From NCBI GenBank assembly GCA_020633315.1, contig JACKDV010000005.1:310001-374000 (forward strand): 64,000 bases of DNA, written 5' to 3'. Shown here one piece after another: positions 1 through 8,171 of this stretch. The position numbers and the translations under genes were made by a program. Source of the stretch: Myxococcales bacterium (lineage in GTDB: Bacteria > Myxococcota_A > Polyangia > Nannocystales > Nannocystaceae). The notes beneath the pieces are model-generated. The model was given only the letters and a program-made list of their open reading frames with translations. It was not told where the DNA came from and searched no databases. The first letter of the stretch is position 1. Each line of letters opens with the position of its first letter.

Positions 1-732
1 GTCGCCCAGCGGGATCATCCAGCCCAGGCCGTCGATGCCGTCGTGCTGGCGCTCGAGCCTCACGAGGTTGGTGCCGCGGCGCCACCACGGCCAGGCCCGC
101 GAGCTCTCCATCGCGCCGTCGCGGTAGCGATGCAGCCACACCATGCGTCGCAGTCGACCGAGGGGTCGGTGCACCAGGCGGACCGCCCCTGCCACCATGC
201 CGCGGTAGCCGGTGGCGTCGAACAGCACGGCGGGCTCGAGGAGGCGCCCGTCGTCGAGGCGCACCGAGGTGATGCGATCCTCGGTGAGGTCGTAGCCGAG
301 CTCGCGCGCCCGCGCCTCGATGAAGGTGCACGCCGGATGCTCCCGCACTTCCTCGTACAGCATGGGATCGAGGCGCGCCCGATCGAGGTGGACCAGGCGA
401 GCGCCCACCTCGGCCACGCCGGCCTGGTGGGGATCGACGGGACCGAGGACGTCGAGATCACGCCCGGGCGTGGCCAGCCGCACCAGGCTCGCCAGCTCGC
501 CGTAGGACAGCGAGACGTGGCTCTTCTCGTGGAAGAACGGGCGATAGACCGGTCCCAGCAGGTCCCAGCAGGCCAGGGCAGCCCCCTCGCTCACCGACTC
601 GCCCAGGCGAGGCGAGGTCGGCGGACGCGGCCCTCCGATCACGGTGTGTGCGATCCCCCGACGTGCGAGCGCGTGGCTGATCAGCAGTCCCGTGAACGAG
701 GACCCCAAGACCATTGGCTGGTGGTGGTCCAT
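1..732 (-). CDS. FAD-dependent oxidoreductase, flavin halogenase-like (3' end outside window)
   Basis: The visible 244 codons start at ATG 732 and run off the left edge. The N-terminus has a Rossmann FAD-binding pattern, VLGSSFTGLLISHALARRG, and further on there is a DATGYRG segment typical of the second FAD contact in this superfamily. Near the window edge the stretch GLGWMIPLGD resembles the GWxWxIP signature of flavin-dependent halogenases. An ATG at 714 is a possible alternative start, but the upstream one keeps the glycine-rich motif a normal distance from the N-terminus. The family ranges over halogenases, geranylgeranyl reductases and lycopene cyclase-like enzymes, and the substrate cannot be told from this half. 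Confidence 0.8.
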   Translation of the reverse strand, partial: MDHHQPMVLGSSFTGLLISHALARRGIAHTVIGGPRPPTSPRLGESVSEGAALACWDLLGPVYRPFFHEKSHVSLSYGELASLVRLATPGRDLDVLGPVDPHQAGVAEVGARLVHLDRARLDPMLYEEVREHPACTFIEARARELGYDLTEDRITSVRLDDGRLLEPAVLFDATGYRGMVAGAVRLVHRPLGRLRRMVWLHRYRDGAMESSRAWPWWRRGTNLVRLERQHDGIDGLGWMIPLGD

Positions 733-838
733 CGTGCTCGGCGAAACCTGGACAGTCTAGCACGAACGCCCCACGTCACTGCGGATCATTTTCGACGGAC
801 GAGGGACTCAGTTTGGAACGCTCGCGGCGTCGCCACGA

Positions 839-1882
839 TCACTCGGTAGTGCTCACCACTCGCCAGGCGATCGGACGATCGGCTCGCATCGCGACCACCG
901 TGCCCTCGCCGAAGGGGTACGACTGCGGCACCGTCCACGACTCGCGCCGCAGCGTGATCGTGTCCTCGGCCACCGGCAGGCGGTAGAAGGCCGGGCCGTG
1001 GCGGCTCGCGAAGCCCTCGAGGCGATCGAGCGCGCCGATGGACTCGAAGGCCTCGGCGTAGAGCGGCAGGGCGACCGGAGCCGAGAAGATCCCCGCGCAG
1101 CCGCAGGCGCTGAGCTTGGTGCTGCGCTCGTGGGGGGCGCTGTCGGTCCCCAGGAAGAACTTGGGGCTACCCGAGGCCACCGCCTCGCACAGCGCCTCCC
1201 GGTGGCGGCGTCGCTTGAGCACGGGCAGGCAGTAGTGGTGGGGGCGGATCCCACCTTCGAAGAGCGCATTGCGATCGAGCAGCAGGTGCTGGGGCGTCAC
1301 CGTGGCGGCCACCCGGGGCGGGGCCGCCCGCACGAAGGCGACCGCCTCGGCGGTGGTGATGTGCTCGAAGACCACCCGCAGCCCCACGAAGCGCTCGACC
1401 AGCGGTCCCAGCTCGCGCTCGATGAACACCGCCTCGCGATCGAAGACGTCGACCGCGGGGTCGATGCTCTCGCCGTGCACGAGCAGGGGTAGGTCGTGCT
1501 CCTGCATCGCCTCGAGCACGGGCGCGATGGCCCCCAGGTCGGCCACCCCCGCGTCGGCGTTGGTGGTGGCCCCCGCCGGGTAGAGCTTGACCGCATGCAC
1601 GTGGGGGCTCCTCGCGGCGCGGGCGATCTCCTCCGGCGAGCTGCGCGGGGTGAGGTACAGGGTCATCAGCGGCTCGAAGGCATGGCCAGGCGGCAGCGCC
1701 TCGAGGATCCGCGCGCGGTAGGCCTCGGCCTGGGCGACCGTCTCCACCGGCGGGCGCAGGTTGGGCATGACGATGGCGCGCCCGAACACCGCGGCGGTGT
1801 GTCCCACCACCGACCGCAGCGCCTCACCATCGCGCAGGTGCAGGTGCCAGTCGTCGGGGCGGGGGATGGTCAGCTCGTCCAT
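839..1882 (-). CDS. pyrC: Dihydroorotase, class II
   Basis: Catalyses the reversible cyclisation of N-carbamoyl-aspartate to dihydroorotate in cytoplasmic pyrimidine synthesis. The 347 residues match the size of E. coli PyrC. The zinc-binding HLHLRDG is at residues 13-19, the carboxylated lysine is expected at K99 (VKLYPAGATTN), and the later LLVHGE, FEHITT and LGTDSAPH motifs supply the remaining ligands. I chose ATG 1882 because an upstream in-frame TTG at 1903 would add only seven unconserved residues. It lies just downstream of a small lipoprotein gene and a cupin gene on the same strand and may be co-transcribed with them. Confidence 0.95.
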   Translation of the reverse strand: MDELTIPRPDDWHLHLRDGEALRSVVGHTAAVFGRAIVMPNLRPPVETVAQAEAYRARILEALPPGHAFEPLMTLYLTPRSSPEEIARAARSPHVHAVKLYPAGATTNADAGVADLGAIAPVLEAMQEHDLPLLVHGESIDPAVDVFDREAVFIERELGPLVERFVGLRVVFEHITTAEAVAFVRAAPPRVAATVTPQHLLLDRNALFEGGIRPHHYCLPVLKRRRHREALCEAVASGSPKFFLGTDSAPHERSTKLSACGCAGIFSAPVALPLYAEAFESIGALDRLEGFASRHGPAFYRLPVAEDTITLRRESWTVPQSYPFGEGTVVAMRADRPIAWRVVSTTE

Positions 1883-1907
1883 GCGAGCCCGGTTGTAGCG
1901 CAACCGC

Positions 1908-2129
1908 TCACCCGCAGTCGTCCTGGCACGCCTCCAGGCACTCCAGGTACTCGTCGTTGTCGGTGGAGTACGGATCGTAGCCGCACTTGTCCTGCTCGCA
2001 GCGGCTCATGCACTCCTCGGGGTTGCGGCTGCCCTTGCCCTTGCCGGCGCACCCGAGCGACACCCCGAGGCCCACGACCAGGCCGAGCAGCACCGCCGCC
2101 GCGCACCTTCGCTTCGCGTGCTCCGTCAT
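1908..2129 (-). CDS. Small Cys-rich lipoprotein
   Basis: A 73-residue protein with a signal peptide ending in a lipobox (VSLGC), so probably a lipid-anchored envelope protein. The mature part is short and contains six further cysteines arranged as CxxxC pairs (CMSRCEQDKC, CLEACQDDC), suggesting disulfide bonding. Its start overlaps the stop of the upstream cupin gene by four bases (ATGA), pointing to translational coupling. No known family is recognised. Confidence 0.75.
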   Translation of the reverse strand: MTEHAKRRCAAAVLLGLVVGLGVSLGCAGKGKGSRNPEECMSRCEQDKCGYDPYSTDNDEYLECLEACQDDCG

Positions 2130-2506
2130 CGCTCGATCCTATCAGGCTCGGCGGGAGGCTGCGCGGCGGCCTGGGCCTTGATGATGAGGTAGCGCAGCGG
2201 CTGATCCGGCGCCTCGTTGACGAGCTCGAGGGTGGAGCCCAGCGGAAGGTGCACCACGGCTCCGGGACCGAAGGGCCGCGCCTTGCCGTCCACCTTGGCC
2301 TCGCCGTAGCCCGTCAGCCCCACCACGATCTCGTCGAATTCCTCCTGCACGTGGGGGCCCACGCGACCCTTCTCCTCGAGCACGCACGAGAGCACCGCCG
2401 TGAAGGGCGGGGCCGCGCGCTTGCCGAGCAGGTTCCACACCAGCACGCGGCCGTGGCCGCCGAACAGGGACTCCCGCACCAGCGGCGGGCCATGACCGAT
2501 CTGCAT
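2126..2506 (-). CDS. Cupin-domain protein
   Basis: A 126-residue single-domain protein. The segment GPHVQEEFDEIVVGLTGYGE followed by GPGAVVHLPLG fits the two conserved cupin beta-barrel motifs, with His and Glu residues placed for metal binding in motif 1. Such proteins may bind or isomerise small molecules or act as sensors, and nothing here fixes the ligand. It is first in a cupin-lipoprotein-pyrC string and is divergent from the zinc-ribbon protein gene at 2588, leaving about 80 bp for promoters in both directions. Confidence 0.8.
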   Translation of the reverse strand: MQIGHGPPLVRESLFGGHGRVLVWNLLGKRAAPPFTAVLSCVLEEKGRVGPHVQEEFDEIVVGLTGYGEAKVDGKARPFGPGAVVHLPLGSTLELVNEAPDQPLRYLIIKAQAAAQPPAEPDRIER

Positions 2507-2587
2507 CCTCGCGATCGTAGCGTCCCGCCGGGCGATCGGGGGACCACTTGGGGTCTCGGCGACGGTCGACTACCCTTGGGGCCGATC

Positions 2588-3784
2588 ATGGTCGAGCGCT
2601 GCGAGCTATGCGGAGCCCGCTGGGACCCGGAGTCGGAGGTCTGCCGCGAGTGCGGAGCCCCGCTGCCCCAGACCGTGGTCGCCATGGCCCCTCCCCCGCC
2701 GCCGGACCTCGACTGGCCGGAGCCCGAGCCGACGGTCGTCGACGAGGCGCTCCCCGTCGTGCCGGCAGAGGACGATCCGTTCCTGGCCGAGACGGCTCCC
2801 GCGGTGGCTGCGGCCGATGCTCCCGCGGCGGCCGTGATGGAGGCACCCGTCGGGCCGCCGCTCGCGGCTCCCGCTGCCGCATCCTCCATGGCCGACGCGA
2901 TCGCTCCGTCGGCGTCCGTCTCCGCCGCCTCCATCTCCAACGCGATCGCCCCCTCGGCGTCCGTCTCCGCCGCCTCCCTCTCCAGCGCCGCGCCGTCCGG
3001 GGCGGTGCCCTCCATGCCCTCCGGGGCGATGCTCGCGACGCCCTCCGCCGCCATCGATGTCGCTCCGACCCGTCGTCGCGGCCTGCTGCTGGCGCTCGCC
3101 GCCGGCGGGCTGGTCGCGGCGGTCGTGGGCATCGTGGTGATGCCCGGCTCGTCGAGCACCCCCGCGGAGAGCGGCGAGACGCCATCCGAGCCGCCCGGCG
3201 ACCAGGCGCCCTCCTCTTCCTCCCCCTCGCCCGCTCCCAGCTCGGCCTGTCCCGAGCTCGAGGCGCTCGCCGGCTCGTGGGTCTTCACCACCTTCACCAC
3301 CAGCGCCCGCAACAAGAAGCGGCTGGGCATGCGGCACTACTTCGAGCTGGAGATCCGCGTGAGCGACTGCGAGGCCGAGGCCTCCCTGGTCAACACCGGG
3401 CGTCACGGGGCCAAGGTCTACGAGGACGACCGCAAGCAGCACGCCACCGCCACCCTCGCGCGCGGCGAGGGGGCGCGCTCGTTCGGCTACGGGGCGCTCT
3501 TCGAGCCCCGCAACGCGGCCGGCCAGGGCATTCCCCGGCAGATCACCTTCGCCGTGGATGGCGAGCGGCTGGTGGGCGCCTGGCAGGAGGCCGGCGAGCA
3601 CTGGGAGCGCTCGGGTCAGCTCGGCGTGATCGAGGGACGGCGCCGCGGCGACCCCCGCGAGTGGCGACCCCATCGAGACACCATGCCCTGCCTGGTGCAG
3701 TGCGCGGTGCCCAAGACGATCGAGGAAGCCGACGCCGAGCCCGACCCCGCCGCGATCGAGGCGTGTCGGGCCGCGTGCGAGTAG
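2588..3784 (+). CDS. Zinc-ribbon, single-pass membrane protein
   Basis: Starting at ATG 2588 gives 398 residues and puts a zinc ribbon at the extreme N-terminus (C5, C8, C19, C22). A long Pro/Ala/Ser-rich linker follows, with a repeated Ala-Pro-Ser-Ala-Ser-Val-Ser motif around residues 100-125. Next come a hydrophobic helix at about residues 165-185, a short Ser/Pro stretch and a C-terminal globular domain with several cysteines, including a final CxxxC pair. The layout suggests a cytoplasmic zinc ribbon tethered to an envelope-exposed domain. The C-terminal domain is not recognised. An open frame extends far upstream, but that part is antisense to pyrC and the cupin gene and is not used. Confidence 0.75.
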   Translation: MVERCELCGARWDPESEVCRECGAPLPQTVVAMAPPPPPDLDWPEPEPTVVDEALPVVPAEDDPFLAETAPAVAAADAPAAAVMEAPVGPPLAAPAAASSMADAIAPSASVSAASISNAIAPSASVSAASLSSAAPSGAVPSMPSGAMLATPSAAIDVAPTRRRGLLLALAAGGLVAAVVGIVVMPGSSSTPAESGETPSEPPGDQAPSSSSPSPAPSSACPELEALAGSWVFTTFTTSARNKKRLGMRHYFELEIRVSDCEAEASLVNTGRHGAKVYEDDRKQHATATLARGEGARSFGYGALFEPRNAAGQGIPRQITFAVDGERLVGAWQEAGEHWERSGQLGVIEGRRRGDPREWRPHRDTMPCLVQCAVPKTIEEADAEPDPAAIEACRAACE

Positions 3785-3800
3785 CGAGGGCGGGCCCTCA

Positions 3801-3881
3801 TCAGCAGGGCGGGCACACGTCGGGCATCGGCGTGCCCTCGGTGATCCAGTCGCCGTCGTCCGGCCCGGTGCCAAGGGTCAC
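3801..3881 (-). CDS. Possible 26-residue ORF coupled to rtcA
   Basis: A GTG codon overlaps the rtcA stop as GTGA (3878-3881) and opens a 26-codon frame that ends in two consecutive TGA stops. The peptide is acidic and ends in PMPDVCPPC. The overlap and the double stop look deliberate, and the composition differs from random antisense frames. There is no detectable homology, and this could equally be chance. Confidence 0.25.
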   Translation of the reverse strand: MTLGTGPDDGDWITEGTPMPDVCPPC

Positions 3882-4942
3882 GCCGGATCGGGCGGAGGAC
3901 GGGGTGGGTCGTCGATCGGTGTGACCTCGACCTCCCATGCGCCACCTCCCACCCGAGCGAAGGTGATGTCAACGGGTAGCCAGTGCTGCACCAGCCAGGC
4001 GTTGGTCCGCGTGTGCAGGGTGGGCTCCACGGTGCGGAAGCTCCCTCCCCCCGCGAGCGCCAGCGGGATCAAGAGCTGATCGGCGAGGTGACCATCGACC
4101 GGTACCTCGGCCGCGAGCAGGGCTCCCAGCTCGTCCACCGCCCGGTCGGCGACCTGCTCGGCCCGCACCCCTCTCTCGCCGAAGGCGGTGACCACCGAGC
4201 TGCCGCTGGCGTGGTGGAGCTCGAGCCGCAGCACGTTGCCGGGCCCGGAGGCGTCGAGCTGCTCCACCTCGAGCTCCCTCGCCGACCAGCTCAGCCGCTC
4301 GCGCACCACCGCCAGCTCGCGATGGGCGATCGAGCGCGACAAGAGCGAGACCATCGCCACCGCGCGACGTCGCAGGACCCGGGCCGGCTCGAGCCAGCGC
4401 AAGGGGCTCAGCGGGCGCCCGCCCTCGAGCTCGGCCACGATGCGCCCCCCTCCCGCGGGATAGAAGCCCGCGCGCTCCAGCCGGAGCTCGAGGCTCACCC
4501 CCATGGCCCGCAGGGCGGGCGCGAGCGCCAGGCGCAGGAAGTCGAAGGTGGGCGCCAGCGGGTTGTGGGTGCCTCCCTCCAGCACGATCCGCGAGCGCCC
4601 GGGCGCGAGCAGCAGCGGCCAGAGCACCGTCTGCAGCACCAGGGTGGTGCTGCCCGCGGTGCCCACCGAGAAGCAGTACTCGCCCGCCACCACCTCGCCG
4701 GGCCAGAAGCTCAGCGAGGTGGAGCGCAGCTCGTCGCCCTGCACCCGGGCACCGCCCACCTCGACCGCGGCTCTCACCGCGGTGAGGTGCTGACGCATGA
4801 GACCGGGCTTGCGCCGGCGCGCCCGGATGTCGTGCACCCGCAGCGGCCGGCCCGTGAGCAGCGACAGGGCGAGGGAGGAGCGCAGGAGCTGTCCTCCGCC
4901 CTCTCCCTGGGATCCGTCGATCACGATCGTCTCCTCGCCCAT
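3878..4942 (-). CDS. rtcA: RNA 3'-terminal phosphate cyclase
   Basis: Converts RNA 3'-phosphate ends to 2',3'-cyclic phosphates with ATP, through an enzyme-AMP intermediate. The 354 residues include the family signature near the N-terminus (DGSQGEGGGQLLRSSLALSL), the GTAGSTTLVLQ segment, GGTHNP, and a C-terminal HLADQLLIPLAL containing the adenylylated histidine of the family. The start ATG lies 8 bases after the rtcB stop, with AGGATGAG as a plausible ribosome site. Transcription is probably from the sigma-54 promoter in front of rtcB, as in known rtcBA operons. Confidence 0.95.
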   Translation of the reverse strand: MGEETIVIDGSQGEGGGQLLRSSLALSLLTGRPLRVHDIRARRRKPGLMRQHLTAVRAAVEVGGARVQGDELRSTSLSFWPGEVVAGEYCFSVGTAGSTTLVLQTVLWPLLLAPGRSRIVLEGGTHNPLAPTFDFLRLALAPALRAMGVSLELRLERAGFYPAGGGRIVAELEGGRPLSPLRWLEPARVLRRRAVAMVSLLSRSIAHRELAVVRERLSWSARELEVEQLDASGPGNVLRLELHHASGSSVVTAFGERGVRAEQVADRAVDELGALLAAEVPVDGHLADQLLIPLALAGGGSFRTVEPTLHTRTNAWLVQHWLPVDITFARVGGGAWEVEVTPIDDPPRPPPDPA

Positions 4943-4950
4943 GGCTCATC

Positions 4951-6186
4951 CTATCCCTTCACGCAGACGACCTGCTGCAGGGTATGCACGACCTCCACGA
5001 GATCGGCCTGCGCCGCCATCACGTCGTCGATCGACTTGTAGGCCCCGGGGGTCTCGTCGATCACCGACTCGTCCTTGCGGCACTCGATCCCCTTGGTCGC
5101 CTCCACGTGGTCCTCCACGGTGAAGCGCCGCTTGGCCTCGGTGCGCGACATCTTGCGCCCCGCCCCGTGGCTGCACGAGCAGAAGCTCTCGGGGTTGCCC
5201 TTGCCGCGCACGATGTACGAGCGGGTCCCCATGCTGCCGGGGATGATGCCCAGCTCGTCCAGACCCGCCCGGACCGCGCCCTTGCGGGTCACCCACACGT
5301 CGGCGCCGTAGTGCCGCTCGCGGGCCACGTAGTTGTGGTGACAGTTCACCGCCGACGCCCCCGCCTCGAAGGCGGGCAGCGCTCCGGTGCCCCGCAGGGC
5401 CCGCAGCACCGCCGCCATCATCAGCTCGCGGTTGACCCGCGCGAAGTCCTGCGCCCAGCCGACCGCCTCACAGTAGTCGCTGAAGTGCTCGGTGCCCTCG
5501 GGGAAGTAGGCCAGGTTGGCGTCGGGCAGGCTCACGAACCAGCGCTTCATCTCCTCCTTGGCCAGGGCGATGAAGTAGCTGCCGATGCGGTTTCCCACCC
5601 CGCGCGAGCCGGAGTGCAGCATCACCCACACGCGATCCGCCTCGTCGAGGCACAGCTCGATGAAGTGGTTGCCGGTCCCGAGGGTCCCCAGCTGCGAGAG
5701 GTTGTTGCTCTGGGTGATCTTGGGGTGCTTGTCGGTGATCACCTCGAAGCGGGCCGCGAGCTGACCGCTCCAGGCCTCGGCGACCGCCGCGGGCGGGTTG
5801 CCCCAGGCGCCGCGGTCCTGCCGACGGCCGCCGCTGGTGCGCCCGTGGGGCACGGCCTGCTCGATGGCCGAGCGCAGCGGGGCGAGCGAGTCGGGCAGGT
5901 CGGTCGCCCGCAGGCTGGTGCGCACCGCCATCATGCCGCAGCCGAGGTCCACGCCGACCGCGGCGGGGATGATCGCCCCCTTGGTCGGGATCACGCTGCC
6001 CACCGTCGCGCCCACGCCCACGTGGACGTCGGGCATCGCGGCCACCCAGCGGTGCACGAAGGGCAGCTTGGCCACGTTGGAGAGCTGGCGCAGGGCCGCA
6101 TCCTCCACCGGCACCCCGCGGGTCCAGTGCTTGACGGGCACGCCTCCGGTCTCGCTCATCACCTCGTACTGCATCGTGGTCTCCAT
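4951..6186 (-). CDS. rtcB: RNA-splicing ligase RtcB
   Basis: GTP- and Mn-dependent ligase that joins 2',3'-cyclic phosphate or 3'-phosphate RNA ends to 5'-OH ends, repairing cleaved tRNA and other RNAs. The 411 residues carry the metal and guanylylation motifs GVDLGCGM, LGTGNHFIE, HSGSRGVGN, NCHHNY and SHGAGRKMSR, the last with the nucleophilic histidine. I chose ATG 6186 because AAGGAG stands in front of it, whereas the longer frame would start inside the promoter. First gene of rtcBA; the divergent neighbour encodes its activator RtcR. Confidence 0.96.
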   Translation of the reverse strand: METTMQYEVMSETGGVPVKHWTRGVPVEDAALRQLSNVAKLPFVHRWVAAMPDVHVGVGATVGSVIPTKGAIIPAAVGVDLGCGMMAVRTSLRATDLPDSLAPLRSAIEQAVPHGRTSGGRRQDRGAWGNPPAAVAEAWSGQLAARFEVITDKHPKITQSNNLSQLGTLGTGNHFIELCLDEADRVWVMLHSGSRGVGNRIGSYFIALAKEEMKRWFVSLPDANLAYFPEGTEHFSDYCEAVGWAQDFARVNRELMMAAVLRALRGTGALPAFEAGASAVNCHHNYVARERHYGADVWVTRKGAVRAGLDELGIIPGSMGTRSYIVRGKGNPESFCSCSHGAGRKMSRTEAKRRFTVEDHVEATKGIECRKDESVIDETPGAYKSIDDVMAAQADLVEVVHTLQQVVCVKG

Positions 6187-6226
6187 CGTCGGCTCCTTGC
6201 TTCGGTCCGTGGGACGTCCCCGGTGG

Positions 6227-6243
6227 GAGCACGCACCGAGCCA
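6227..6243 (-). promoter_or_regulatory. Putative sigma-54 promoter of rtcBA
   Basis: On the minus strand the sequence reads TGGCTCG-N4-GTGCTC, with the invariant GG and GC dinucleotides at the required 10-base spacing. It would start transcription about 28 bases before the rtcB ATG. The element nearly matches the one found in front of the ro gene (TGGCCTG-N4-GTGCTC). The adjacent activator gene is of the sigma-54-dependent class, which supports the call. Confidence 0.7.
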
Positions 6244-6303
6244 TCGGATGAAGCCCAATGATCCCGAGTGCTTGTGGCCTGCAACCAATTCCTGGACTAT
6301 CCC

Positions 6304-6334
6304 AATGGAGCGCCATTCTATCTACTCGGATAGC
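6304..6334. promoter_or_regulatory. Putative RtcR binding region upstream of rtcBA
   Basis: Two adjacent inverted repeats lie 60-105 bp upstream of the rtcB sigma-54 element: AATGG-N4-CCATT (6304-6317) and CTATC-N6-GATAG (6318-6333). The second shares ATCTAC and GGATAG half-sites with an inverted repeat upstream of ro. The position fits an enhancer-type activator site. It also directly abuts rtcR, so autoregulation is possible. Confidence 0.5.
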
Positions 6335-6342
6335 ATCGCAGC

Positions 6343-7971
6343 ATGGTGAGGAAGACGGCCAAGCCGGTGGTGGTGCTCGGTCTGCTCGGCTCCACCCTCG
6401 ATGCGGGTCAGGGCGGGCGTCGCTGGAGTCGGTGGCGCCCCACCGTGGACTTGTGTCGTCACGAAGACCTGATGGTGACCAGGCTCGAGCTGCTGTACCA
6501 GCGTCGCTTCACCGACCTGGTGAGGCTGGTCCAGGAGGACATCGGCCAGATCTCCCCCGAGACCGAGGTGCGGCCCCACGAGATCGACTTCGAGGATCCC
6601 TGGGACTTCGAGGAGGTCTACGCCTCGCTGCTGGACTTCGCGCGAGGCTATCGCTTCCGCCCGCAAGCCGAGGACTACCTGGTCCACATCACCACCGGCA
6701 CCCACGTGGCGCAGATCTGCTGGTTCCTGCTCGCCGAGTCGCGGGAGCTCCCGGCCCGCCTCATCCAGAGCTCGCCCCCCGCCGGGCGCACCCAGGCCCG
6801 CGGCCCCGGCACCTACCGCATCATCGACCTCGACCTGAGCAAGTACGACCAGATCGCCTCGCGCTTCCGCCAGGACCAGCGCGAGGGTCTGTCGTTCCTC
6901 AAGGCGGGCATCGACACCAAGAACCGGGCCTTCAACGAGCTCATCGCGCGCATCGAGCAGGTGGCGATCCGCTCGCGCTCGCCGGTGCTGCTCACCGGGC
7001 CCACCGGCGCGGGCAAGACCCGCCTGGCCCGGCGGATCTACGAGCTCAAGCACCAGCGCAAGCAGGTGGACGGGCGCTTCGTGGAGGTCAACTGCGCCAC
7101 CCTGCGCGGCGACCAGGCCATGTCGATGCTCTTCGGCCACGCCAAGGGGGCGTTCACGGGGGCCGTGAAGGACCGCCCCGGCCTGCTCAAGAGCGCCGAC
7201 GGGGGGGTGCTGTTCCTCGACGAGATCGGCGAGCTGGGCCTGGACGAGCAGGCGATGCTGCTGCGGGCCATCGAGGACAAGCGCTTCCTGCCGGTGGGCA
7301 GCGACGCCGAGGTGGGCAGCGACTTCCAGCTCATCGCAGGCACCAACCGCGACCTGGGCCGACGGGTGCGCGACGGGAAGTTCCGCGAGGACCTGCTGGC
7401 CCGCATCGACCTGTGGAGCTTCGAGCTGCCCGGGCTCGCCGCGCGCCCCGAGGACATCGGCCCCAACCTCGAGTACGAGCTGTCGCGCTACGCAGCGCGG
7501 GAGAACGCGCGGGTCACCTTCAGCCGCGAGGCCCGGCAGGCGTTCCTGCGCTTCGCGACCTCGCCCGACGCGACCTGGGCCGGCAACTTCCGCGACTTCT
7601 CGGCCGCGGTCGAGCGCATGGCCACGCTGGCCCCCGGCGGGCGGATCGACGGTGCGGTGGTGGAGGCCGAGGTGGATCGCCTGCGCCGGGCCTGGAGCCG
7701 CGGCCAGGACGGCGGCGAGACCGAGCTGGGGATCATCGAGGAGGTACTCGGCCCACAGGCCCTGGGCTCGCTCGATCGCTTCGACCAGGTGCAGCTCGCC
7801 GAGGTGCTGCGGGTGTGCCGTCGCAGCCGCAGCCTCTCGGAGGCGGGGCGGATCCTCTTCGCCGCCTCCCGTCGTCAGCGCAGCTCCATCAACGACGCCG
7901 ATCGGATCCGCAAGTACCTCGCCAAGCACGGCCTGCGCTGGGCCGACCTGGGCGGGTCTGGGTCGGAGTAG
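6343..7971 (+). CDS. rtcR: Sigma-54-dependent activator of the RNA-repair operon
   Basis: A 542-residue enhancer-binding protein that switches on rtcBA with sigma-54 RNA polymerase. Residues about 8-180 form the CARF-type sensor domain seen in RtcR proteins, which is thought to bind a cyclic-phosphate RNA-derived ligand. The AAA+ domain follows, with Walker A GPTGAGKT, the sigma-54 contact loop GAFTGA and Walker B GVLFLDEIGE. The C-terminal 60 residues look like a helix-turn-helix (LAEVLRVCRRSRSLSEAGR). It is divergent from rtcB across 156 bp and upstream of ro in the same direction, so it is placed to control both. Confidence 0.95.
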   Translation: MVRKTAKPVVVLGLLGSTLDAGQGGRRWSRWRPTVDLCRHEDLMVTRLELLYQRRFTDLVRLVQEDIGQISPETEVRPHEIDFEDPWDFEEVYASLLDFARGYRFRPQAEDYLVHITTGTHVAQICWFLLAESRELPARLIQSSPPAGRTQARGPGTYRIIDLDLSKYDQIASRFRQDQREGLSFLKAGIDTKNRAFNELIARIEQVAIRSRSPVLLTGPTGAGKTRLARRIYELKHQRKQVDGRFVEVNCATLRGDQAMSMLFGHAKGAFTGAVKDRPGLLKSADGGVLFLDEIGELGLDEQAMLLRAIEDKRFLPVGSDAEVGSDFQLIAGTNRDLGRRVRDGKFREDLLARIDLWSFELPGLAARPEDIGPNLEYELSRYAARENARVTFSREARQAFLRFATSPDATWAGNFRDFSAAVERMATLAPGGRIDGAVVEAEVDRLRRAWSRGQDGGETELGIIEEVLGPQALGSLDRFDQVQLAEVLRVCRRSRSLSEAGRILFAASRRQRSSINDADRIRKYLAKHGLRWADLGGSGSE

Positions 7972-7982
7972 CTGATTCCATC

Positions 7983-8003
7983 ATCTACGATATGGATAGA
8001 TAT
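7983..8003. promoter_or_regulatory. Putative RtcR binding site upstream of ro
   Basis: An inverted repeat ATCTA-N9-TAGAT just after the rtcR stop contains the same ATCTAC and GGATAG half-sites as the repeat upstream of rtcBA. It lies about 100 bp upstream of the ro sigma-54 element, a normal enhancer distance. The site is inferred from the shared motif only. Confidence 0.45.
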
Positions 8004-8104
8004 GAATTCTAGGACCGGAGTCACGGCTCCGATCGGCGCGAGACTCACTCAAGTCACCGAAATCATTCAGTTCATCCATCCTCACCACGACACATCGCCC
8101 CGCT

Positions 8105-8119
8105 TGGCCTGACTCGTGC
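8105..8119 (+). promoter_or_regulatory. Putative sigma-54 promoter of the ro-Y RNA unit
   Basis: The element reads TGGCCTG-N4-GTGC, with invariant GG and GC at the correct spacing, and is followed by T. It matches the rtcBA element at 11 or more of its informative positions. Transcription would begin near 8131, about 40 bases before the ro start codon, which has AAGGAG eight bases in front. Confidence 0.7.
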
Positions 8120-8171
8120 TCATCAACCAGGCATCGGCCGCCACTCCGGCGGCATGCAAGGAGCAAGCACC

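Noticed and set aside
3798..3803. TGA-TGA as a possible selenocysteine codon after rtcA
   Set aside because: No Sec-compatible context or downstream SECIS-like hairpin, and the tandem TGA simply reads as a double stop.
6258..6342. Sigma-54 matches such as TGGCGC-TTGGG closer to rtcR
   Set aside because: GG and the TTG/GC parts are one base off the required spacing, unlike the well-spaced site at 6227-6243.
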